From Campylobacter concisus (lineage in GTDB: Bacteria; Campylobacterota; Campylobacteria; Campylobacterales; Campylobacteraceae), in assembly GCF_003049085.1 (NCBI RefSeq), contig NZ_PIQX01000001.1:1-64000 (forward strand): a stretch of 64,000 bases of DNA, read 5' to 3'. Below are positions 35,797 through 44,721 of this stretch, piece after piece. Position numbers and translations under genes: made by a program. The notes below the pieces were generated by a model. The model was not told the origin of the DNA, searched no databases, and saw nothing but the letters and a program-made list of their open reading frames with translations. Each line of letters starts with the position of its first letter. The first letter of the stretch is position 1.

Positions 35797-36228
35797 ATGA
35801 TAAAAAAGCTTTTGGACGAGGCTATAGGCGAGCTTGATGAGCTTATAAATTTAACCATACAAGATATCGCAAATATAAAAGAGGCTAAGCACTCAAGCGT
35901 TGATGAGAGTGTAAAGAAAAAAAATGCCTTAGTTCGTGCATTTGAAGATACCAAAAGAGCACTAGATAAAGAGCTTTTAAAGGTATCAAAAGAGAGCGGT
36001 ACGACTACACTTGCTAGTGTTTTAGACGATGAAGTGAAGTCAAAGCTTGTACTTATGCGTTCAAAGCTTGAAAATTTACATAAAGTAAATAAAGAATATG
36101 CAAGACATGTTGTTGCTGTTAAAGAATTTTTTGACTCACTTAATGAAAAAATTTTTGGCACTAAAGCAAGTGAGTACGGCCAAGATGGAAACAGCATAGA
36201 TAATAATTTTTATAAATCAAGGGTTTAA
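35797..36228 (+). CDS. flgN: FlgN-like flagellar export chaperone
   Basis: A 143-residue all-helical protein located between flgM and flgK, as FlgN is in many bacteria. The LLDEAIGELDELINLTIQDIANIKEAK N-terminal helix and KKKNALVRAFEDTKRALDKEL helix have the FlgN pattern of long amphipathic helices with a conserved NxALxxxF-type turn. FlgN escorts FlgK (and FlgL) to the export gate. It lies 3 bases before flgK. The assignment is based mainly on position and helix pattern. Confidence 0.78.
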   Translation: MIKKLLDEAIGELDELINLTIQDIANIKEAKHSSVDESVKKKNALVRAFEDTKRALDKELLKVSKESGTTTLASVLDDEVKSKLVLMRSKLENLHKVNKEYARHVVAVKEFFDSLNEKIFGTKASEYGQDGNSIDNNFYKSRV

Positions 36229-36231
36229 AAA

Positions 36232-38103
36232 ATGGCTAATATCTTTATGTCATTAGGCACGGGTGTTTCGGGGCTAAATGCAGCCCAGCTTCAAATAAGT
36301 ACAACCGGAAATAATATCGCAAACGCTGATAGCAACTACTATACAAGGCAGCGTGTTGTCCAGTCTGCTTCTCCAGCGATGAATACAGTACCTGGCGGAG
36401 TTGGCACAGGCACACAAGTAGATACTATAACAAGGCTTCATGATGAGTTTGCCTACTCAAGACTAAAATACTCATCGTCAAATTTAGAAAACACAGCCTA
36501 TAAACAAAGAATTTTGCAAGAAGCTACAAAATATTTTCCTGACCTAAAAGATAATGGAATGGTGAAGGATATTCAGGAGTATTTTTCCGCGTGGAATAAC
36601 TTTGCTTCAAACCCTAATGCAGGTGCTCAGAAAGTAAATTTGATAAATAAAGCAAGTGTATTGACTGCAAGTATCAACCGCTCATCAAAGATGCTTTATG
36701 ATATGCATGAAAAGATTGATGAAACGATAAAAATAAATATAAAAGAGATAAATTCGCTAGGCAGACAAATAGCAAATATTAATAAGCAAATCCAAAGAAT
36801 AGAATCAGGTGCAGACGCTGGTATAAAAATAAATGCAAATGATCTTCGTGATAAACGTGATGAGCTTGAGCTTGCTATGTCAAAGCTGGTAAATACAGCA
36901 GTTTATAAAAGCGATCTAAAGAGCAATTCTAGGGTAGATACAGGAATAACAGATCAAGGAAAATACTATAATCTAAACATAGGTGGTGTAAGTATCGTTG
37001 ATGGTGTAAATTTTCATGAAATTTCTATGAGTTCAACTGAAAGCGGAAGATATACAAAAATTTATTATGAAAGAGAAGATGGCAGAAGAATCCCAATGGA
37101 AGAAAAGATCACAGGTGGTAAAATCGGAGCTGCACTTGATCTTAGGGGTCGAAACTACGAGCCAGATAATGATAGATTTAGTGACGGAACGATCCAAAAA
37201 TACATTGATAATCTAAATACATTTAGTAAAACCTTGATAACAAGCACAAATAATATCTATGCTGAGTCTGCAGTTGAAATTTCTAACTCAGATCCGATAA
37301 GTTATTTAGAAGGCGATAAAACGTTGATGAATCATGATAATAGTATAAGAAACGGAAGTTTTGAAGCTATTGTTTATGATAACAAAGGTAATGTCGTTGC
37401 CAGAAAAACTATAAATGTAAATGGCACGACGACGATGAATGATACAAGATATGGTAACTCTATCGTCAAAGACTTTAACTCAAACTCAGATGACAATAAA
37501 GACAATAATATGCTAAATGACGTTGATGACTTTTTCGAGGCGTCATATTTTTATGATAAGAATACAAAAAAAGGCACATTTTCTCTCATTCCAAAACAGG
37601 CTCAAGGGCTTTATAGCATATCAATAGTCGATCACGGCACAAATTTTCCAGGCGCTGTTGGCATAAATAGATTTTTTTCAGGTACTGACTCAAATAGTAT
37701 CGGCATAAATCAAAATTTTACCCAAGACCACACAAAGCTTCGTGCCTACTCAAAGCCAGTTATCGGAAATAATGAAGTTGCAAATAAAATGATCCAGCTT
37801 CAGTATCAAAAGCAGACCTTTTACTCAAGTGGTATAGCGCTTGATAGAGATGAGACGATCGAGGGATATTACCGCTATCTTACGACTGACATGGCGAGTG
37901 ATACAGAGGCAAATAATACGATCCACGATACAAATACATCTTTGCAAAAGACAGCTGAAGAGGAATTTCAATCAACAAGTGGCGTAGATACGAACGAAGA
38001 GCTTACGAATTTGATCCGTTTTCAAGCAAGTTACGGCGCAGCAGCAAAGATCATTACGACAGTTGATCAAATGCTTGACACGCTTCTTTCATTAAAACAA
38101 TGA
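36232..38103 (+). CDS. flgK: Flagellar hook-associated protein 1 FlgK
   Basis: A 623-residue secreted junction protein between hook and filament. The N-terminal SLGTGVSGLNAAQLQISTTGNNIANADSNYYTRQ is the FlgK/flagellar rod signature, with a matching C-terminal coil ending TLLSLKQ. The centre (residues about 200-480) is variable. The stop overlaps the next gene with ATGA. Confidence 0.96.
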   Translation: MANIFMSLGTGVSGLNAAQLQISTTGNNIANADSNYYTRQRVVQSASPAMNTVPGGVGTGTQVDTITRLHDEFAYSRLKYSSSNLENTAYKQRILQEATKYFPDLKDNGMVKDIQEYFSAWNNFASNPNAGAQKVNLINKASVLTASINRSSKMLYDMHEKIDETIKINIKEINSLGRQIANINKQIQRIESGADAGIKINANDLRDKRDELELAMSKLVNTAVYKSDLKSNSRVDTGITDQGKYYNLNIGGVSIVDGVNFHEISMSSTESGRYTKIYYEREDGRRIPMEEKITGGKIGAALDLRGRNYEPDNDRFSDGTIQKYIDNLNTFSKTLITSTNNIYAESAVEISNSDPISYLEGDKTLMNHDNSIRNGSFEAIVYDNKGNVVARKTINVNGTTTMNDTRYGNSIVKDFNSNSDDNKDNNMLNDVDDFFEASYFYDKNTKKGTFSLIPKQAQGLYSISIVDHGTNFPGAVGINRFFSGTDSNSIGINQNFTQDHTKLRAYSKPVIGNNEVANKMIQLQYQKQTFYSSGIALDRDETIEGYYRYLTTDMASDTEANNTIHDTNTSLQKTAEEEFQSTSGVDTNEELTNLIRFQASYGAAAKIITTVDQMLDTLLSLKQ

Positions 38104-38867
38104 GCAAACTAAAGAGCCTTTTAGACTCGCACGTACTTAGTAAAAATACAAATCTGGGGCTGTTTGAAGCCCCAGATCCACTTCAAGTAGCTACTAAATT
38201 TAAAGAGCCAAACATAGCGCTCATTTGTGCGTTATTTGCTTATGGCAACGCAAAAATGATAGTGAAATTTCTAAATTCGCTTGATTTTGGTTTGCTTGAT
38301 GAGAGCGAGCAAAATATCAAGAAAAATTTATCAAATTTTAAATACCGCTTTCAAAATGAAAATGATGTAAAAGAAATTTTTATCACTCTCTCACGCCTTA
38401 AAAAAGAGGGCGAGATAGAAGAAATTTTACGCCAAGGTCTTGCAAAAAATGGCGAGATGATAGAGGGCGTAAATGAGCTTATAAAATTTATATATAAGCT
38501 AAATTCTTACCGCTCTGACGGATATGAGTTTTTCTTTGGTAAGAGTTTTGATAAAGAGCCACAAAGTCCATATAAACGCTATAATATGTATCTTCGCTGG
38601 ATGGTAAGGGATAGTGATATTGACCTTGGACTGTTTAAAAATTTACCAAAAGATAGGCTTTTGATGCCACTTGACGTGCATACGCATAGAGTTTCTTTAA
38701 ATTTAGGACTTATAAACAGAAAGAGCTACGATTTCAAAGCAGTCATGGATCTTACAAAAAAACTTAGAGAATTTGATGAGTTTGATCCGATAAAATACGA
38801 CTTTGCACTTTATAGAATAGGGCAGAGCAAAGAGCTAGAAACTATCGTAAAAAATCTCAAAAAATAA
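38100..38867 (+). CDS. TIGR02757 family protein
   Basis: A 255-residue cytoplasmic protein of the uncharacterised family TIGR02757 (DUF2400). It has the family motifs LICALFAYGNAKMIVKFLN, then YRFQNENDV, and a C-terminal SPYKRYNMYLRWMVRDSDIDLGLF, followed by the LDVHTHRVSLNLGL block, which looks like an HhH-GPD glycosylase-like fold (known members lack a shown activity). It is coupled to flgK by an ATGA overlap in a way also seen in C. jejuni. A DNA-repair role is only inferred from the fold. Confidence 0.82.
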   Translation: MSKLKSLLDSHVLSKNTNLGLFEAPDPLQVATKFKEPNIALICALFAYGNAKMIVKFLNSLDFGLLDESEQNIKKNLSNFKYRFQNENDVKEIFITLSRLKKEGEIEEILRQGLAKNGEMIEGVNELIKFIYKLNSYRSDGYEFFFGKSFDKEPQSPYKRYNMYLRWMVRDSDIDLGLFKNLPKDRLLMPLDVHTHRVSLNLGLINRKSYDFKAVMDLTKKLREFDEFDPIKYDFALYRIGQSKELETIVKNLKK

Positions 38868-38907
38868 AAATTATTGCTAAATTTTTAAATTTAGGGTAGA
38901 CTTGCCA

Positions 38908-38913
38908 TACAAT
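38908..38913 (+). promoter_or_regulatory. -10 box (TACAAT) of sodC
   Basis: TACAAT 20 bases before the sodC ATG (38934), followed by the strong ribosome site AAGGAG (38923-38928). Confidence 0.5.
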
Positions 38914-38933
38914 TTTATCCATAAGGAGCTTGT

Positions 38934-39470
38934 ATGAAAAAAATCGTTTTACTAAGTGCAGTGTTAGGAACTTTGCTTTTTGCTCACGAAGGCCATCACT
39001 TTGATCCAAAGGCTGGAGAGCATCTAGTTATACCTGTTAATGAGCTAAGCGAAAAGGGCGATAAGAGTGTTGGCGAAGTAGTAGCTGTTAAGACAAACTA
39101 CGGCGTTGCGTTTTTTCCAAATTTAAAAGGTCTTCCTGCAGGACTTCACGGCTTCCACGTTCATCAAAATGCTGATTGTGGTGCGACTGAAAAAGGTCTT
39201 GGCATGAAAGCAGGCGGTCACTGGGATCCAGCTGAAACAAAGATGCACTCATTTGCATGGGACGATAAGGGTCACAAAGGCGATCTACCAGCACTTTACG
39301 TAGATGCCGAGGGCAATGCAAACTACCCAGTGCTAGCTCCAAAGATAAAAAATCTTGACGAGCTAAAAGGTCACTCACTAATGGTTCACGTCGGTGGTGA
39401 CAACCACAGCGACAATCCAAAAGCACTTGGCGGTGGCGGTGCTAGAATGCTTTGTGGCGTTATTAAGTAA
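38934..39470 (+). CDS. sodC: Periplasmic Cu/Zn superoxide dismutase
   Basis: A 178-residue exported enzyme that converts superoxide to peroxide and oxygen. The signal peptide is [17 protein letters not shown], cleaved near residue 17. The copper ligands are in [10 protein letters not shown] and in [10 protein letters not shown], and the zinc site in [12 protein letters not shown] and [12 protein letters not shown]; the disulfide pair and [12 protein letters not shown] end match bacterial SodC. It is monocistronic with a terminator after it. C. jejuni lacks it, as I recall, so this helps to separate the species. Confidence 0.96.
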   Translation: MKKIVLLSAVLGTLLFAHEGHHFDPKAGEHLVIPVNELSEKGDKSVGEVVAVKTNYGVAFFPNLKGLPAGLHGFHVHQNADCGATEKGLGMKAGGHWDPAETKMHSFAWDDKGHKGDLPALYVDAEGNANYPVLAPKIKNLDELKGHSLMVHVGGDNHSDNPKALGGGGARMLCGVIK

Positions 39471-39481
39471 TCACTTTAATA

Positions 39482-39514
39482 AACGAGTCTTTGAGCTAGA
39501 TCCAAAGGCTCGTT
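39482..39514 (+). terminator. Terminator of sodC
   Basis: AACGAGTCTTTG (39482-39493) pairs with CAAAGGCTCGTT (39503-39514) with one G-U pair, loop of 9 bases, then AAAATTTA. A stable stem soon after the sodC stop. Confidence 0.65.
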
Positions 39515-39585
39515 AAAATTTATAAATTTTAAAAATCTCTCATTTCAAATATAAAAATTTTACAAAAAGATAAGTACAAATAAAT

Positions 39586-39591
39586 TACAAT
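39586..39591 (+). promoter_or_regulatory. -10 box (TACAAT) of the TauE-like gene
   Basis: TACAAT 33 bases before the ATG at 39625, in the A/T-rich gap after the sodC terminator. Confidence 0.45.
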
Positions 39592-39624
39592 CTGCTTTTA
39601 TTTCAATTATCAAAAGAGCAAAAA

Positions 39625-40386
39625 ATGGAATTTGATCTACTTAGCTATGTCGTTTTTTTTATAGCTGCGTTTTTAGGTGGTTTTATCGATTCTATCGCTG
39701 GTGGAGGTGGGCTTATAACGCTTCCAGCTATTATGGCGATGGGAGTGCCACCACATCTTGCACTTGGCACAAATAAGCTCCAAGGAGTTTTTGGTAGCTT
39801 TACGGCGACTCTAAATTTCACAAAACGGGGATTAATTAATTATAAAGAGTGCTTTGTAGGCATCGTTTTTACTTTCATTGGAGCTATCATTGGAGCGGTG
39901 GTTATCTTATTTTTAAATACAAATTTTTTAAAGATAATTATCCCATTTTTACTGATTGCTATTTTTATCTACACCCTTTTTATGCCAAAAGTCGGCGAAA
40001 ATGATAGAGCCGCAAAGATGAATGAAAAGCTATTTTATGTAGTTTTTGGACTAATACTTGGCTTTTATGATGGTTTTTTTGGCCCAGGAACAGGCTCTTT
40101 TTGGACATTTGCGATAGTGGCATTAATTGGGCTAAATTTAAAAAAGGCTGTCGCTCATACAAAACTCTTAAATTTTACTAGTAATATCGTTGCTCTTGGC
40201 ATTTTTATAGCTGGTGGACAGATGCTTTGGGTTGTTGGACTTTTGATGGCAGTTGGTCAAATTTTAGGCGCATATTTTGGATCAAATCTTGTCATTAAAA
40301 AAGAGGTTAAATTTATTAGAACAATGTTTTTAGTGGTAGTTGCAGTGACTATTTGTAAATTGATTTTCGATTATTTCAGAGTTTAA
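39625..40386 (+). CDS. TauE/SafE family sulfite/anion exporter-like membrane protein
   Basis: A 253-residue protein with about eight membrane helices. The TauE/SafE (DUF81) signature repeats are present: FLGGFIDSIAGGGGLITLPAIMAMGVPPHLALGTNKLQG-type in the first half and GFYDGFFGPGTGSFWTFA in the second half. Family members export sulfite, sulfoacetate or other organic acids; the substrate here cannot be told. It stands alone between sodC and atpB with its own promoter. Confidence 0.87.
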   Translation: MEFDLLSYVVFFIAAFLGGFIDSIAGGGGLITLPAIMAMGVPPHLALGTNKLQGVFGSFTATLNFTKRGLINYKECFVGIVFTFIGAIIGAVVILFLNTNFLKIIIPFLLIAIFIYTLFMPKVGENDRAAKMNEKLFYVVFGLILGFYDGFFGPGTGSFWTFAIVALIGLNLKKAVAHTKLLNFTSNIVALGIFIAGGQMLWVVGLLMAVGQILGAYFGSNLVIKKEVKFIRTMFLVVVAVTICKLIFDYFRV

Positions 40387-40415
40387 AATTAAAAATGTTT
40401 TAACAATAATTTTGT

Positions 40416-40421
40416 TACAAT
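40416..40421 (+). promoter_or_regulatory. -10 box (TACAAT) of atpB
   Basis: TACAAT 30 bases before atpB ATG (40452); CAAGG at 40440-40444 is the likely ribosome site. Confidence 0.5.
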
Positions 40422-40451
40422 CACGCAAAATTCTAAATCCAAGGTAAATTA

Positions 40452-41135
40452 ATGAAAGATTTGTTTTTGTTTTCAAATTTTCTAAACAACTCCCACGCCT
40501 TTATCTATGCATTTCACTTTCTACTTGTAGCTTTGATTGTTATCATAGTTGCTTATATAGCAAGGAGTAAGATGCAGCTTGTACCAAGAGGTCTTCAAAA
40601 TATAGTTGAAGCTTATTTAGAGGGCGTTATATCGATGGGAAGAGATACTTTAGGCAGTGAAAAACTAGCTAGGAAGTATCTTCCACTTGTTGCAACTATC
40701 GGTTTTATCGTATTTTTTTCAAATGTTGTAGGTATTATTCCTGGATTTGAGTCACCAACATCAAGTCTAAATTTAACTCTAGTTTTGGCTTTAGTTGTAT
40801 TTGTTTATTACAACTTTGAGGGCATTAGAGAAAATGGATTTTTCAAATACTTTGGACACTTTATGGGACCGAATAAATTTCTAGCTCCTATTATGTTTCC
40901 AGTTGAAGTCATCTCGCATCTTTCACGTGTAGTTTCGCTATCTTTCCGTCTTTTTGGTAACATCAAGGGCGATGACTTGTTCTTGCTAGCGATGCTTACA
41001 CTTGCACCTTGGTTTGCTCCACTTCCAGCTTTCGCACTTCTAACGCTTATGGCTGTTTTGCAAACATTTATTTTCATGATGCTAACTTACGTTTATCTAG
41101 CTGGTGCCGTTGCTATTAGCGAGCACGAGCATTAA
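40452..41135 (+). CDS. atpB: ATP synthase F0 subunit a
   Basis: A 227-residue integral membrane protein forming the proton half-channels of the F1F0 ATP synthase. The essential arginine lies in the helix [16 protein letters not shown], and the last helices [15 protein letters not shown] are typical. It stands alone rather than with the other atp genes, a known arrangement in Campylobacter and Helicobacter. A strong terminator follows. Confidence 0.96.
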   Translation: MKDLFLFSNFLNNSHAFIYAFHFLLVALIVIIVAYIARSKMQLVPRGLQNIVEAYLEGVISMGRDTLGSEKLARKYLPLVATIGFIVFFSNVVGIIPGFESPTSSLNLTLVLALVVFVYYNFEGIRENGFFKYFGHFMGPNKFLAPIMFPVEVISHLSRVVSLSFRLFGNIKGDDLFLLAMLTLAPWFAPLPAFALLTLMAVLQTFIFMMLTYVYLAGAVAISEHEH

Positions 41136-41140
41136 AATTT

Positions 41141-41169
41141 AAAGCCATATTTTTATATGGCTTTTCTCT
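41141..41169 (+). terminator. Rho-independent terminator of atpB
   Basis: AAAGCCATAT (41141-41150) and ATATGGCTTT (41155-41164) form a perfect 10-pair stem around a TTTT loop, followed by TTCTCTTTTT. Confidence 0.85.
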
Positions 41170-41299
41170 TTTTAAAACTACTTAAATTTTTAAATCACAT
41201 TCTTTATTTTTCCAGTTAAAACGCTCATTTTTAGATATTTTAAAAGAAAGTATCGCTAAAATATGCCTTAAAAATTTGCATAAATTTAAAGGTAAAAAT

Positions 41300-42721
41300 A
41301 TGTTCGAAGTTGTTATCGGTTTAGAAGTTCACACTCAGCTTAATACAAAAACTAAAATTTTCTGCTCTTGCTCAACTAGCTTCGGCGATGAGGCAAACAC
41401 TCACGTTTGCCCAACTTGCCTAGCACTTCCTGGAGCGCTACCTGTGCTAAACAAAGAGGCTGTAAAAAAGGCTATCAGTTTTGGCACAGCGATAAATGCT
41501 AAGATCAATAAAAAATCAGTCTTTAATAGAAAAAACTACTTCTATCCAGACCTTCCAAAGGCATATCAAATTTCACAGTTTGAGATACCTATCGTAGAAG
41601 GTGGCGAGCTAATAATCGACGTAAATGGTACTAAAAAACGCATCGGCGTAACCAGAGCACACCTTGAAGAGGACGCTGGAAAGAATATCCATGAAGAAAC
41701 TGAGAGTTTGGTTGATCTAAACAGAGCCGGCACACCGCTTCTTGAGATAGTTAGCGAGCCAGACCTTAGAAGTAGCGACGAGGCGGTGGCTTATCTTAAA
41801 AAACTACACTCGATCCTTCGCTTTTTAAATATCAGCGACGCAAATATGCAGGAAGGTAGCTTTCGCTGCGACGCAAACGTCTCTATCCGTCCAAAAGGTG
41901 ACACCAAGCTTTATACAAGGGTTGAGATAAAAAACCTAAACTCATTTAAATTTATCCAAAAAGCGATTGACTACGAAGTAGAGCGCCAAAGCGCAGCTTG
42001 GGAAGATGGCAAATACGACCAAGAAGTCTATCAAGAGACAAGGCTGTTTGACACGACAAATTTAGTGACAAGATCGATGCGTGGCAAAGAGGATAGTGCG
42101 GAGTATAGATACTTCCCTGATCCTGACTTGCTGCCTGTTGAAGTGTCGGAGCAGATGTATGAAGAAGCGATAAAAATTCCAGAGCTTGCCGAACAAAAGG
42201 TAGCAAGATACGTTAGCGAGCTAGGCGTAAAAGAGAGTGATGCGCTAAATTTAACTCAAAGTGTTGAGATGGCTAGATATTTTGAAGAGCTGATCGCTGC
42301 TGGAATTCAGCCTAAACTTGCTACTACTTGGCTCATAGTCGAGCTTCTTGGCCGCTTAAATAACGGCGTAACGATCGAGACTAGCCCAGTTAATAGTACC
42401 AAAATGATAAATTTACTAAAACGTATAGAAGATGACACGATAAGCGGCAAGGCTGCAAAAGAGGTTCTAGACTACCTAATGGAAAACGACGCGGACGTTG
42501 ATAGTGTCATCGAAAAGCTTGGCTTAAAACAAGTGAGCGACGACTCAGCTATCATCACAATCATAGATCAAATTTTAGCTGCAAACGCCGACAAGGTCGA
42601 AGAGTATAAAAACGGCAAGGATAAGATGTTTGGCTTCTTTGTCGGTCAGGTGATGAAAGAGGGCAAGGGTGCCTTTAACCCAGGCAAGGTTAACGAGCTT
42701 TTAAAGGCCAAAATAGGCTAA
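41300..42721 (+). CDS. gatB: Asp-tRNA(Asn)/Glu-tRNA(Gln) amidotransferase subunit B
   Basis: A 473-residue subunit of GatCAB, which converts mischarged Glu-tRNA-Gln and Asp-tRNA-Asn to the right amidated forms. N-terminal [16 protein letters not shown], the zinc-site cysteines CSCS and CPTCLALPG, the [18 protein letters not shown] motif, and the C-terminal YqeY-like tail ([22 protein letters not shown]) are typical. The start is ATG 41300, with AAAGG 8 bases upstream; an ATG at 41276 would add 8 residues outside the family alignment. Confidence 0.96.
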   Translation: MFEVVIGLEVHTQLNTKTKIFCSCSTSFGDEANTHVCPTCLALPGALPVLNKEAVKKAISFGTAINAKINKKSVFNRKNYFYPDLPKAYQISQFEIPIVEGGELIIDVNGTKKRIGVTRAHLEEDAGKNIHEETESLVDLNRAGTPLLEIVSEPDLRSSDEAVAYLKKLHSILRFLNISDANMQEGSFRCDANVSIRPKGDTKLYTRVEIKNLNSFKFIQKAIDYEVERQSAAWEDGKYDQEVYQETRLFDTTNLVTRSMRGKEDSAEYRYFPDPDLLPVEVSEQMYEEAIKIPELAEQKVARYVSELGVKESDALNLTQSVEMARYFEELIAAGIQPKLATTWLIVELLGRLNNGVTIETSPVNSTKMINLLKRIEDDTISGKAAKEVLDYLMENDADVDSVIEKLGLKQVSDDSAIITIIDQILAANADKVEEYKNGKDKMFGFFVGQVMKEGKGAFNPGKVNELLKAKIG

Positions 42722-42732
42722 AAAGGGCTAAA

Positions 42733-43623
42733 ATGAGCATAGCAGTCATCGGAGCTGGCAAGTGGGGCAGTGCGCTTTTTCACGCTTTTGGTGAAAATAA
42801 CGAGTGCGTCATCAGCTCAAGAACGCCAAGAGAGATGCCAAATTTTGTAAGCTTGAATGAAGCTTTGGAGTGCGAATATCTAGTCTGCACGATCCCAACT
42901 CAAGCCACAAATTTATGGCTAAAGCAAAACTACAAAAACAAAGGTCAAAAGATCTTAGTCGCCAGCAAGGGCATAGATACGGCAAATCTTAAATTTTTAA
43001 ATGAAATTTACGAGAATTTTGTTGATAGTGAAAATTTAGCCTTTCTTTCAGGGCCAACCTTTGCAAAAGAGATCATGCAAAAGCTACCTTGCGCCTTGGT
43101 GGTAAATTCTAAAAATGAAAATTTAGCTTCAAAATTTGCCTCATTTTTCCCAAGCTACATGAAAGCATACACCTCTGATGACGTGATCGGTGCTGAAGTG
43201 TGCGGAGCCTATAAAAACGTGATCGCCATAGCTGGTGGCATCTGCGACGGTCTTGGCCTTGGCAACAACGCAAGGGCTAGTCTCATTTCACGTGGGCTTG
43301 TTGAGATGGCTAGATTTGGCAAATTTTTTGGCGCAAAAGATGAGACATTTATGGGGCTAAGCGGCGCAGGGGATCTGTTTTTAACTGCCTCATCGATACT
43401 TTCACGCAACTACCGCGTAGGCCTTGGCATCGCAAGGCACGAGAGATTAGAAAAAATTTTAAATGAGCTTGGCGAGGTGGCCGAGGGCGTCGATACTGCA
43501 AGGGCTATTAGCAAGATCGCCAAAGAAAAGGGCATATATGTACCTATCGCTAGTGAGGTTGAAAATATGCTAAATGGCAAAGACGTTTTTGAGAGCGTAA
43601 AATCGCTTTTGGGAAGAAGATGA
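42733..43623 (+). CDS. gpsA: Glycerol-3-phosphate dehydrogenase (NAD(P)+)
   Basis: A 296-residue dehydrogenase that makes sn-glycerol-3-phosphate for phospholipids from dihydroxyacetone phosphate. NAD motif GAGKWGSAL near residues 7-15, catalytic lysine in GAYKNVIAIAGG, and the GLSGAGDLFLT and SRNYRVGLGIA segments are conserved. It lies 11 bases after gatB and overlaps the next gene by 4. Confidence 0.95.
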   Translation: MSIAVIGAGKWGSALFHAFGENNECVISSRTPREMPNFVSLNEALECEYLVCTIPTQATNLWLKQNYKNKGQKILVASKGIDTANLKFLNEIYENFVDSENLAFLSGPTFAKEIMQKLPCALVVNSKNENLASKFASFFPSYMKAYTSDDVIGAEVCGAYKNVIAIAGGICDGLGLGNNARASLISRGLVEMARFGKFFGAKDETFMGLSGAGDLFLTASSILSRNYRVGLGIARHERLEKILNELGEVAEGVDTARAISKIAKEKGIYVPIASEVENMLNGKDVFESVKSLLGRR

Positions 43624-44675
43624 GAGCTTTTAAATTTATACTTTTTGTGGCTATTTTTGCTCTGGAGCTAAGCGGCGCAGAAGTTAGCCTAAGAGCTAAG
43701 GTCTCGCAGATGATAATGGTTGGTTTTAACGGAGCTAGCACAAAGGACGCTGCGTTTCGTGCGATGCTAAGTGACGCTGGATATGAGAGGTTTGGCGGTG
43801 TAATGCTACTTGGCAGAAACGTTACCAACAAAGCCCAGCTAAAATCTAGCATAAAAGCAATCAAAGTAAAAAGTCCTAAAATTTTTATCGCTATCGACGA
43901 AGAGGGTGGCAATGTAAGCCGCATGAAGGATAAGAGCTTTGACGGCCCATATCCTAGCGCATATGAGGTCGCAAGTACGCTTGATATCAAAAGCGCATAC
44001 GATCTCTACTCAAAAATGGCTATAAATTTAAAGGAGTGTGGCATAAATTTAAATTTCGCCCCAGTGGTAGATATACACGACGAAAACTCGCCGATAATTG
44101 CTGCTAAGCAAAGGGCGTTTAGCGAGTATGCAAGCAAGGTAGTGATCTACGCTGATGCCTTTATGGACGCATTTAAAGAGCAGGGCATCCTAACGACACT
44201 TAAGCACTTTCCAGGGCATGGCAGCTCAAAAGAGGACTCACATAAAAATAAGAGCGAGGTCACGCTAAGCAAAGATGCGCTGCTGCCATATAAAGACGCT
44301 ATAAGCACGGGTAGAGCGCAGATCATCATGGTCGGACATCTTTTTGTAAAAGGCATCGACGAGGACAACCCAGCCACACTTTCTAAAAAAATAATAACCG
44401 ATCTTTTACGAAATGAGCTTAAATTTAATGGCGTGGTTATCAGCGATGATATGCTGATGAAAGGCGTTGGCGACGAAGCTTTAGCGCAAAAAGTGATGAA
44501 ATTTATAAACGCTGGTGGCGACATCTTACTCTTTAGCGAGTTTAAGATAAATAACCAAAGAACAGCCGATTTAGTCACTCAGATCATAATTGACGCGGTA
44601 AATGAGAAAAAGATCAGCAAAGAGCGGATAGATGCATCATATAAGAGGATAATGGCTCTAAAGGCGAAACTTTAA
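43620..44675 (+). CDS. Glycoside hydrolase family 3 (NagZ-type beta-N-acetylglucosaminidase), exported
   Basis: A 351-residue GH3 enzyme. The NagZ-type signature KHFPGHGSSKEDSH supplies the catalytic histidine pair and the nucleophile lies in VVISDDMLMKGV. The enzyme likely removes GlcNAc from peptidoglycan fragments. In contrast with cytoplasmic NagZ it has a clear signal peptide (MRAFKFILFVAIFALELSGA, cleavage near residue 20), so it should work in the periplasm. It overlaps gpsA with ATGA. It ends 46 bases before the convergent DUF262 pair. Confidence 0.87.
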   Translation: MRAFKFILFVAIFALELSGAEVSLRAKVSQMIMVGFNGASTKDAAFRAMLSDAGYERFGGVMLLGRNVTNKAQLKSSIKAIKVKSPKIFIAIDEEGGNVSRMKDKSFDGPYPSAYEVASTLDIKSAYDLYSKMAINLKECGINLNFAPVVDIHDENSPIIAAKQRAFSEYASKVVIYADAFMDAFKEQGILTTLKHFPGHGSSKEDSHKNKSEVTLSKDALLPYKDAISTGRAQIIMVGHLFVKGIDEDNPATLSKKIITDLLRNELKFNGVVISDDMLMKGVGDEALAQKVMKFINAGGDILLFSEFKINNQRTADLVTQIIIDAVNEKKISKERIDASYKRIMALKAKL

Positions 44676-44721
44676 AATATTTGATATTTTTTGGGTGTAA
44701 GATTAGATATTTTTTGATCTC

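Noticed and set aside
35793-36197. A 134-codon open frame opposite flgN
   Set aside because: Ser/Phe-rich composition typical for the reverse of a Lys/Glu-rich helical gene; no start site and wrong position in the operon.
38877-38894. CTAAATTT-TT-AAATTTAG palindrome between the TIGR02757 gene and sodC as an operator or terminator
   Set aside because: A stem of only A/T pairs plus one G-C in AAATTT-rich sequence is expected by chance; no U-tract follows.
44147-44578. A 143-codon open frame opposite the GH3 gene
   Set aside because: Serine/leucine-rich antisense frame without ribosome site; the GH3 motifs lie on the plus strand.
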